Positions 1 to 7,700 of a stretch of DNA of 64,000 nucleotides are shown here, piece after piece. The position numbers were made by a program, and so were the translations under genes. Under the pieces are notes generated by a model, which saw only the letters and a program-made list of their open reading frames with translations, was not told the DNA's origin and did not search any database. The DNA comes from G963677445 sp963678275 (GTDB lineage Bacteria; Bacteroidota; Ignavibacteria; Ignavibacteriales; Melioribacteraceae), in assembly GCA_963678275.1 (NCBI GenBank), contig OY782765.1:6758001-6822000 (forward strand). Reading direction: 5' to 3'. Numbering within the stretch: the stretch's first letter is position 1; each line of letters opens with the position of its first letter.

Positions 1-36
1 CATTTTTTGAAAAGCAGTATATCTCCACGAGGCGGT

Positions 37-61
37 TAGGACAGATTGCAAATCTGTCCTA
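37..61. repeat. REP-like perfect hairpin upstream of feoA
   Basis: Arms TAGGACAGATT and AATCTGTCCTA pair perfectly around a 3-nt loop. A second related half-site (AAATTTGTCCTGCGGCG) follows near 97-114. The paired 'GGACAGATT' style resembles dispersed REP-type repeats of FCB genomes; no T-run follows, so I do not call it a terminator. What lies upstream is outside the window. Confidence 0.5.
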
Positions 62-179
62 CAAAGGATTTTGTTATGCCGCGGCGCGAGGTTCCAAATT
101 TGTCCTGCGGCGATTTTGATTGCTAATTTCATTCCGTAATCTTATATTTACATAGACTAAATCTAAATAAGGAAACAAA

Positions 180-401
180 ATGAAAACAGCGGCAGAACTT
201 AAATATGGAGAAAGGGGAGTGATAAGCAACCTGGATTATTCAAATCCACTGAGCCTGAGAGTGCTTGAATATGGATTTACCCCGGGACAGGAGATAGAGG
301 CTCTTCCGGTATCGATATTTCATGATCCGGTGGCATTTGCCCTGCGGGGAGCGGTTATAGCGATGCGGAAGGAGGAGGCCGGGTTAATAGAGGTAATATG
401 A
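180..401 (+). CDS. feoA: Ferrous iron transport protein A (FeoA)
   Basis: A 73-aa protein of the usual length for FeoA, a small cytoplasmic SH3-like protein that works with the FeoB permease in Fe(II) uptake. The conserved tail pattern (DPVAFALRGAVIAMRKEEA, residues about 49-67) matches the family's 'DPLA..VRG..lalR..EA' strand. An AAGGAAAC ribosome site at 168-175 precedes the ATG. The stop overlaps the feoB start by 4 bases (ATGA), so the two are translationally coupled. No feoC is present. The leader at 150-170 contains an imperfect TAGACTAAATCTA dyad that could be a metal-regulator site, but I cannot match it to a defined Fur or DtxR box. Confidence 0.9.
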   Translation: MKTAAELKYGERGVISNLDYSNPLSLRVLEYGFTPGQEIEALPVSIFHDPVAFALRGAVIAMRKEEAGLIEVI

Positions 402-2311
402 AAGTTTTTGAAAGGAGCGCCGAAGTTCCGAAAGTAATATTTGCCGGTCCTCCCAATTCGGGAAAAACCACACTCTTTAATCTGATGAGCGGTCAGAGCG
501 CGAAAACGGTCAATTATCCCGGTTCGACAGTTGAGTTTAACAAGGGATATTTTGAAAGAGCGGGGGGAGAAAAAGTATTATTGGTCGATATACCGGGAAT
601 TGTAAGCCTGAACGCGGTATCTTTGGATGAAGAGGTCGCTGTTGAGGAAATATTTAGCATAAATGATAAATCCCCTCATATAATTTTATCTGTCGTGGAC
701 GCGAGCCAGTTTTCGCGCCACATGCTGCCGGCGCTTCAACTGATAGACGCCGGTTTTGAAGTAATAATTGTTTTAACCATGGATGATATTCTTCGGAGCA
801 GGGGATATGAATCAGATGATAAAAAACTATCTGAGCTGATCGGGTGCAAAACGGTTAAAATAAAAAACAGCTTAAAAGATATAAATATATTACGCGGGGA
901 AGTTGAAAATAGTCTCGCTAAAAATAAAATACCTGAAGCAAAACCTGAGAAAAAGAGATTTACACCAGTCGAAATAAAAGCTTCCTATACTCTGGCGGAA
1001 GAGCTGGAGAAAAAGGTAATAATAAAAACTGAGCCTGACGCTCCGGTAAAAAAGAAAAAGGAAAATAGTCTGACACGTTCGCTCGATTCCTTTTTTCTTC
1101 ACAGGTTCTGGGGTTTCATCTTTTTTCTGATGATAATGAGTTTCAGTTTCGCGTCGGTATTCTGGTTTGCCTCACCCGCTATGGACCTGATAGATAATCT
1201 TTTTTCCGGTTTGGCGGGAATAGTAAGAGATTCATTCGGCAGCTCAATTGCCACAGACCTTCTGGCGGATGGCATCATTGGGGGCAGCGGGGCGGTGATG
1301 ATATTTGTGCCGCAAATATTTGTTTTGTTCATGATACTGGGTATTCTTGAGGATTCAGGATACCTGGCGAGGGGAGCGGCAATCATAGATAAGCCGTTAT
1401 CGATGATCGGATTAAACGGCAGATCATTTGTTCCGATGCTTTCAGGATTCGCCTGTGCTATTCCCGCCATTATGGCTTCGAGGACAATTCCGAATAAAAA
1501 GGAAAGGCTGCTGACAATTTTTATTCTCCCTTTGATGACCTGTTCGGCCAGACTGCCTGTTTTTGTGCTGTTGATAGCGTTTCTTTTTCCCGTCGGGGAT
1601 AGTTATATCAAGGGACTGACTCTTTCCGCGATTTATCTTACCGGAATTACAGGCTCTTTTATCATTTCCGCGATATCCAGCCGTATTGCCGGCAAATATA
1701 TGAAGATAGAAAAAAGCTCATTTATCCTCGAACTGCCGGTATACAGGAAACCGGGCATGAAGTATATTCTGAAAAATTCGGGAAGGAGCACCTGGGCATA
1801 TATCAGAAAAGCAGGCCCGCTGATAATTATTTTTTCGATGATCATCTGGTTCCTGACTAATTTTCCCCGAACCGATGACGGCATGAATCCTGTGCCCTAT
1901 GATGAATCTTATGCCGCCGATATAGGACATATTATCGAACCTGTGATGGAACCTGCCGGGCTTGACTGGCGGGTCGGGGTGGCGCTTGTAAGTTCTGTTG
2001 CCGCGCGCGAGATTTTTGTTAGTTCACTCGCTGTCATGTTTAATGTTTCGGAAGATAACGAGAAAGACCTTTTGCTGAACATGAAAAACGCCCGGCTGAA
2101 GGATGGATCGCCTCTCTTCACAACTGCCACTATTGCCGGCCTGATTATATTTTTTCTGTTCGCGCTACAGTGTATATCAACCGTGGCGGTAGCCTGGAGG
2201 GAAACGGGGAGCATAATGTTCGCTTTTTCCCAGGTGGTAATCTTTACGGGACTCGCCCTGGGGATGATGATAGCCACAGTGCAATTGCTCAGACTGGCCG
2301 GGATTAATTAA
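398..2311 (+). CDS. feoB: Ferrous iron transporter FeoB
   Basis: Inner-membrane Fe(II) permease with an N-terminal G domain. Seen: G1 P-loop GPPNSGKT (residues 17-24), G3 DIPG (64-67), then a polytopic domain from about residue 236 with the family gate motif GFACAIPAIMASRT (350-363; canonical GFGCxVPA) and SSVAAREIFVSSLA near the C-terminus. At 637 aa it is somewhat shorter than E. coli FeoB (773). Odd: the G4 motif, normally NxxD, reads TMDD (127-130), and no clear G5 SA motif follows, so guanine specificity may be relaxed. The linker at about 175-235 is short and very lysine-rich. Coupled to feoA; the terminator at 2313-2353 lies just downstream. Confidence 0.95.
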   Translation: MKVFERSAEVPKVIFAGPPNSGKTTLFNLMSGQSAKTVNYPGSTVEFNKGYFERAGGEKVLLVDIPGIVSLNAVSLDEEVAVEEIFSINDKSPHIILSVVDASQFSRHMLPALQLIDAGFEVIIVLTMDDILRSRGYESDDKKLSELIGCKTVKIKNSLKDINILRGEVENSLAKNKIPEAKPEKKRFTPVEIKASYTLAEELEKKVIIKTEPDAPVKKKKENSLTRSLDSFFLHRFWGFIFFLMIMSFSFASVFWFASPAMDLIDNLFSGLAGIVRDSFGSSIATDLLADGIIGGSGAVMIFVPQIFVLFMILGILEDSGYLARGAAIIDKPLSMIGLNGRSFVPMLSGFACAIPAIMASRTIPNKKERLLTIFILPLMTCSARLPVFVLLIAFLFPVGDSYIKGLTLSAIYLTGITGSFIISAISSRIAGKYMKIEKSSFILELPVYRKPGMKYILKNSGRSTWAYIRKAGPLIIIFSMIIWFLTNFPRTDDGMNPVPYDESYAADIGHIIEPVMEPAGLDWRVGVALVSSVAAREIFVSSLAVMFNVSEDNEKDLLLNMKNARLKDGSPLFTTATIAGLIIFFLFALQCISTVAVAWRETGSIMFAFSQVVIFTGLALGMMIATVQLLRLAGIN

Positions 2312-2312
2312 A

Positions 2313-2353
2313 AAAGGTCCGGAAAATGCTGGCAAACATTAAACCGGACCTTT
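2313..2353. terminator. Bidirectional terminator between feoB and trxA
   Basis: Arms AAAGGTCCGG (2313-2322) and CCGGACCTTT (2344-2353) pair perfectly around a 21-nt loop, between two convergent genes. Read on the minus strand the hairpin is followed by a run of T, so it is strongest for trxA; on the plus strand the T tract is short. Confidence 0.8.
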
Positions 2354-2373
2354 AAGAGGGAGTAAAATATACT

Positions 2374-2742
2374 TTAATTTACTGCTTCAGGAGTCAGTAA
2401 AACTTTATCAATAGCTTCTTTAAGAGCAGGTTTCGGGAGCGCGCCCTGCGCCATCTGGGGCTGAGCGTCTTTGGGGCAGAAAAGAAGTGAAGGAATGCTG
2501 CGGATACCAAAGGCCGCCGCGAGCTCCTGCTCACTTTCAGTATCTATTTTATATACATTTATTTTGCCCGCGTATTCTTCGGACAGTTCTTCAAGTACGG
2601 GAGCTACCATTTTACACGGACCACACCAGTCGGCGTAAAAATCGATTATACAGGGAATATCCCCTTCAAATTTCCAGTCTTTGTTTTGTTCGTAATTGAA
2701 TACTTTTTCGAGAAATGTTTGTTTTGTCAGATGCTCTGTCAT
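2374..2742 (-). CDS. trxA: Thioredoxin
   Basis: A 122-aa cytoplasmic disulfide reductase. The active site WCGPC is at residues 39-43 and the cis-proline lies in RSIPSLLF (P84). About 20 extra residues precede the first thioredoxin strand, and the segment SEQELAAAFGIRSIPSLL matches the thioredoxins common in Bacteroidota. No signal peptide is visible, so a cytosolic role is expected. AAGGAAA precedes the ATG. It is convergent with feoB and shares its terminator. Physiological link to iron uptake is not implied by the sequence. Confidence 0.93.
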   Translation of the reverse strand: MTEHLTKQTFLEKVFNYEQNKDWKFEGDIPCIIDFYADWCGPCKMVAPVLEELSEEYAGKINVYKIDTESEQELAAAFGIRSIPSLLFCPKDAQPQMAQGALPKPALKEAIDKVLLTPEAVN

Positions 2743-3120
2743 TTTCCTTTTCCTTATTTTTATTAACTTTATTGAGTATGATGTATCAATAAGGAAAAGG
2801 ATTCAAAAAAAAAGACCCGCCAACCCTGCCGGCGCCCAACTGCCGGACTCCCTCAATGCAGATTGAGTAAATGCTATAACTGAAAACACAATTATCTCCT
2901 GTATGCTGCCATATAGTTTCAGGCGGCGCCAACCAATTCTATGTTTTCAGAAAGTGTCAAAATTCAGGCATTACCATATGCATTGCGCTTTTATTAGTTT
3001 ATTCATTCTAAAAAGAACAAGAGAACTGACTCTCCGAGAATTTGAAAATAGAAGTATCTTCAAATAATTTCGCTTAAATAACAATAAAAAATATATCGAT
3101 ATCCTTTTAAAAGAGTATCA

Positions 3121-3163
3121 GTATAACTACCAAAAAAAACATGTGATTTTTAGGTAGTTGTAC
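3121..3163. repeat. Imperfect hairpin
   Basis: Arms GTATAACTACC and GGTAGTTGTAC, with adjoining A5/T5 tracts, form a stem around an ACATGTGA-containing loop. There is no T-run after it. Function unknown. Confidence 0.4.
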
Positions 3164-3212
3164 TAAAAGCGAAATATTGTTTCAATTAGTATGGGGAATT
3201 GAGGTGGAATAA

Positions 3213-3255
3213 AGACACAAAGTCACGAAAACACAAAATCCCGCGAAGGAAATTA
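3213..3255 (+). repeat. Degenerate dispersed repeat, copy 1
   Basis: Contains ACACAAAATCCC followed by AAGGAAATTA; a diverged second copy lies at 3736-3780. Similar 'CACAAAGTCACG' text is common intergenic debris in FCB genomes. Confidence 0.45.
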
Positions 3256-3257
3256 TT

Positions 3258-3299
3258 AATTACGAATTACGAATTACGAATGACGAATGACGAATGACG
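3258..3299 (+). repeat. Tandem heptamer, six units
   Basis: Three units of AATTACG are followed directly by three units of AATGACG, 42 bp in all. The clean switch between two variants suggests slippage expansion from two founder units. No ORF covers it. Confidence 0.85.
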
Positions 3300-3735
3300 A
3301 ATTTATGAAAAGGACGAAACCTATTACTTTATTTTCTAACCTTAGTAGCAGGGACAACTACACCAAAAGTAAAAACCTTGCTAATCTTATTCAACCGGCG
3401 GAAAAGTCCATAACAGTTTTATGTAAAAAAATGTCTGAACCATGATGATTTTTCGGTATCAAAAAATCAGGATAAGAGTAGGAGTATTCTCTTCTGCGTC
3501 AAATAGCGGCTTCGGCGGGTAATAAAAGTATGATAACCGGGTCCAGATGATGGTTTATGAGCTGTTCATTATTGTTTCAACGGGAGGATTAAGACTAGTC
3601 CGTATTGAGTTAAATACGAAGCAAAATTGCGAGATTCCAGTTTACAATTAACAATTAATAATGAACAATTGAAAAGGCAAAGGCGATCGCTGATTTTTTT
3701 AACTACGCTGATTACGTGGATTCAGGCGAATAAGG

Positions 3736-3780
3736 CAACAAAATCACTAAAACACAAAATCCCACAAAGGAAATTACGAA
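3736..3780 (+). repeat. Degenerate dispersed repeat, copy 2
   Basis: Shares ACACAAAATCCC and AAGGAAATTA, in the same order and orientation, with 3213-3255. The AATTACGAAT tail also echoes the tandem heptamer. Confidence 0.45.
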
Positions 3781-3911
3781 TCGCGTTGTCCGCGGTGGAC
3801 AAAAATGAGGAATCAGGAATAAAAGGAAAAAATTTTTCATTTCGGAGGATGAAACAGACCGGCTTCTCAGCGGATTAGTTCCAACCCAGGGCAGATCAAA
3901 TCCCTCCCATT

Positions 3912-3935
3912 CTCCCCTTAAAATCTTAAGGGGAG
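3912..3935. repeat. CTCCCCTTAA hairpin
   Basis: Ten-bp arms CTCCCCTTAA and TTAAGGGGAG around a 4-nt loop. This is the same palindrome core found inside the MITE-like elements at 4098-4495 and 36434-39180. Confidence 0.6.
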
Positions 3936-4097
3936 GGGATTTCGATCTTTCATTATTGAAGAGTTATCGAGAGATGGTAATAACCTGAGCTGGTAAAGCC
4001 AGAACCAAAAGGAATAACAAAAGAAATAATCATAATTTTTTTTCATAATCATAGACTGGCAGAACCAGTACCGAAAGATAATAGATTAACTCGAAAA

Positions 4098-4495
4098 AAG
4101 TTCTCCCCCGTCTCCAAAGAAAGACACTTTGGATCCACCCCCTTCGAAGGTAATGGCACCAACATTGTAAAACGAAAGAATATTGCGCGAATATAGTTAT
4201 CCTCCAACATCGATATTACTTATGAAATGTTTTTCTAATATCAATTAAATAGAATGATAACAATAATTGGCTAACCTGTTGTTATTAAATTCTTTACAAC
4301 CTCACCCCAACCCCTCTTCTTATCAAGGAGAGGGGCTTTAAAAGTCACTCCCCTTACTAAGGGGAGGGATTTTGGGTGGGGTTGGAATGTAAGGGAAATA
4401 CTAAAAATACTATATTTTTGCTCTATCTCAGTGCCATTGCCGCCGAAGGGGGTGGCAATGAAGCGCTTTTCTTCATTGACGGGGGAGGACTCACT
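4098..4495. repeat. MITE-like element, intact copy A
   Basis: About 398 bp with imperfect terminal inverted repeats of roughly 60 bp: the left end has CTCCCCCGTC and CCACCCCCTTCG then AATGGCAC (4101-4158), and the right end carries their reverse complements (4431-4495). The middle holds two hairpins (ACCCCTCTTCTT/AAGGAGAGGGG and CTCCCCTTA/TAAGGGGAG). It encodes no protein. A second copy in opposite orientation, split by the IS, lies at 36434-36596 plus 38953-39180. Copy A therefore shows the empty target site of that insertion. Confidence 0.75.
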
Positions 4496-4549
4496 TTGTG
4501 TAACCGCAAAACCTTTAATTGGCAATAAAATTTTTTACTTGTTGGTAAA

Positions 4550-4598
4550 TTTTTGCCTTTTTGCGTAGAATTTCACTGTTTACGAAGTAATCGTAAAC
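4550..4598 (+). repeat. Dispersed repeat R3, copy 1
   Basis: Contains TTTTGCGTAGAATTT then ACTG, TTACG and AGTAATCGTA. A close copy is at 16037-16082 in the same orientation. Confidence 0.6.
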
Positions 4599-4743
4599 CT
4601 TTTTTCGAGCACGATTCCGTGGAGTTAAGATACCGGAGAACTCCCATTTGTTTAATCCCTCTCTCATTTTTTTTCGGGACCTTCCGTAATTTAACCTTCG
4701 CGATAAAGATAATTCTCAATATGTATTACAACAGGTTATTTCA

Positions 4744-7700
4744 TTATAATTCTTTTACCAGGCCGGAATATTTACGCTCTACCTTAAAATCAAAACGGTA
4801 GAAATATTCAGGCCTCAGGAAACCTGTGGTAAGATGTTTTACATTTTCACTTCGCAGGCGGTTAAAAAGTTCATTCATCAGGCGGTCGCTTATGCCTTTG
4901 CGCCGGTACCTGTTGGAGACCACAATTTTATCCATATATACTGTTGATTCATCAATCCATTTATAAAAGAGGCCTCCTATAATAAATCCTCTTTCAGATA
5001 AAGCGACCAGAAAATGATGATCGGGGCGGAAACTGACAAGCAGGCTGGCGTCAAGAAATAATTGATGAAGTTTGGATATTTCCTTCGGTGAAACCGGTTT
5101 CCTTATCACAAAGGGTGAGCCGTCGTAATCTTCATACTGCACGATCAGGTTTGTTTCAGGCGCTCCCGATTCTCTTATCTTTACAAGTTCGGCAGTATCG
5201 GAAGGTTTAAGATGAGGATAGGTTAATCTTGTGAGGAAATATTCTTCCCTTTCGTTTAATGGAAAATTGAGCTTCAATGAGGTCAGTTCTTCAACAAGTT
5301 CCTCTTTATCGAGAGTTTCTCTTTGCTGGCGGGTGATTATTCTTTCAAGTTCTTTTTTAACATCAACAGAAGATTTATCATAAACAGTTTCCAGGAAAAA
5401 ACGGGTTCGTGTCGCTTTGTAACTGTTTTCCAATTCAGGAAGATGATACATATTATAAAGATCGCCCAGCATTTCGGCCTGCGCGTCATATTGAGCGTTG
5501 CCATTAAGAAGGTGCCAGCGATGAAATCTCTTGATAGCGAAAAACAGTTGTTTCGGTTTAAATCCCTTTTCCCTGATGTGGTTTATAAACCGGATCAGCA
5601 GATTATGTATATTCCGGTAATAAGCTATTTGTTTAAGATGGGCGATTTCTTCTTTATATTCTTCAAGCAGTTCTATTCCCCGGTTTTCCCCTTCGGTGTT
5701 TAACACTCCCGCAAAAAGAAAATAATAAATACCCTCATATTTAAGAAACGGGTATTTTTCTTCGGTATCCTTAATAAATCGGTTAATAAATGTATCAATA
5801 AGATCCTTCAATGAAGAGAATTCAATCCTTTCGGAAAATGAGAGAACCTTTGTTCCTGTATGATAATCATGAGTGGGAATAATATAGTTTTCGGGACATA
5901 TACTCGCGAGTTTGAGTGTGTACCCGGTCAGTTTCCAAAAATTCATATATGACGCCGCCGCGTTCCAGACAAAGAATGGCCATAAATGTTTTGTTCTTTC
6001 GAGTGAATTTTCATCCCGTTTCCTGAAAATTCTTTGCAGATAACGATCGACAGTATCGCCCGGAACAAATTTACCGCTCCACATACCAAATTTATCCCAA
6101 TAGCCTCCGAAATCCTCAACGAGTTCCTCGACAAAATGACGTGAACCGGCGAGGATAAGCCAGCAGATTTCATTTGTCAGCTTTTCTTCGGCAAGGTTAT
6201 TGTTTAAATTCAGAACAATATCAAAGGAACCCTGGAAGCGGGTCTGAATTGAAACCCTGTAGACTGTTTTGTCGTGATATTGCCTGAGAAAACTTATCCA
6301 GACACCACCGGGCAGAATATTATTAAGACGAATAAGTTTTCCTTTCGAAAAGAGGAATATAGCTTCCCTGAGAATTGAAGTATTTGTGATCGCGTCGATA
6401 ATTCTTTTTTTATCAGCCTCAGGCATATCTTCTTCTGTAATTATCACATCCTTCCAGGTATATTCATCGCCGGTTTCCATATCCACTGAAATCTGCTCAT
6501 TTTCACCAAGCCAGTTTCTGAAACCTTCTTTCATCAATTGCCTGTATTCTTTAGCTATCTCAGCGATTCCAGCGACCTCGTCATTTAACTGGTATTTGAC
6601 AAAAATCTGCCGGATATACTCATAAGTTGTGGGATGTTTATAACCATAAAATGAAAGCAGCCTGAATAATGAAACCACGGGGATTTTATTTATATCACTC
6701 TTCGGGCCGGTAAAAGCAAATTCTCTTCTGATAGCCGCTTCGATAGCTTTTACACAATCGTGCCCTTTGTTTTTTTCTATAATAAAATTGATAAGTGAAT
6801 CATCCAGAATATTTTTATCATATTTAATATACCCGGTAAGTATATCCCCGACACAATAACCTGCCTTAACCGCCAGTCTGAAATATTCTTTAAGCACACT
6901 TGTGTCGGAAACAAAAAATGGAAGACTCAGGAAACCAAAAGCGACAGAATATATAGGCAGAGTATTGTCAGTCAGGCAATAATCGATATAACTGATTCCC
7001 AGGTGACCCTGGTCTTTATCGGGTGATTGAATAAGCTGCATCGCTGTATGCAATCCGGCAACAGAGTTTTCTGAGCTGGCCACAAGTTTTTTCATTCTCG
7101 ACGCAGCCGATCGCGGGAGAGCCCCGGACCAGTCGCGTCCGACAATTTCAAAACCATTGTCTTTACCCGAGTGTCTGTCCCAAAGCAGGATCGATTCCCC
7201 CGCGAAATCAAATAATTCTTTATTACCGCACCACAAAGAAGGTGAAATAAGCAGTTGCTGGAGGTCGATATACCACTTCTCAGTTTTGTAATGATAACTC
7301 CCTATCTGCCATGTTTTTTCGGCTCCTTCCAGCTTTTTAATCATCAGACTTTTTTTAAGCTTTGGAATGGTTATTTCATTTTTAACTGCGAGTATATCTC
7401 TGCTCAGACATCCTTTTTCCCTCAGGAACCAGTTTGGAACTCTTACTTCTGTTTCTCCGATATAAAGGTCGGTATGATTTTTTTCATACATTGAAGAAAT
7501 TTCTTCATCAAAATTCTTTTCAATTATTCTTCTCTTGTATGTTCCCTTGGGAGTTACTTCACCCTTGTCCGGTGTAAATTGACGATGAATTATCCGGTAG
7601 TCAACGATCCGTTCATAAGGAGCGAGGAAATTATTGACCGTAACAATAACCGATGAAAAATAATCATTGAGCCGTGACTGGTCCATTTTCCTGAATTTAT

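Larger units (their letters stand above)
2743..4743. other. Gene-free 2-kb intergenic region with repeats
   Basis: No open frame here looks like a real protein. The stretch holds the trxA promoter side, an 11-bp-arm hairpin (3121-3131 with 3153-3163, 10 of 11 paired), a tandem heptamer (3258-3299), two copies of a CACAAAATCCC-type sequence (3213-3255, 3736-3780), a CTCCCCTTAA/TTAAGGGGAG hairpin (3912-3935), a complete MITE-like element (4098-4495) and a dispersed repeat at 4550-4598. It looks like a landing zone for repeats between trxA and the downstream end of the giant gene. Confidence 0.7.

Noticed and set aside
150..170. Fur or DtxR operator before feoA
   Set aside because: A TAGACTAAATCTA sequence has partial symmetry but does not fit a defined box well enough to call.
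1909..2277. Antisense frames within feoB and other long genes
   Set aside because: They lie opposite strongly supported coding sequence and have no recognisable domains.
2800..2960. A structured RNA or riboswitch upstream of trxA
   Set aside because: Short GC-rich pairings (CCGGC/GCCGG) exist, but no known riboswitch or RNA class could be recognised.
3258..3299. CRISPR array
   Set aside because: Units are 7 bp and contiguous without spacers, and no cas genes are present.
3627..3878. 83-aa open frame in the gene-free region
   Set aside because: It translates repetitive AT-rich text (LQLTINNEQLK type), lacks a ribosome site and shows no family features; typical spurious frame over intergenic repeats.
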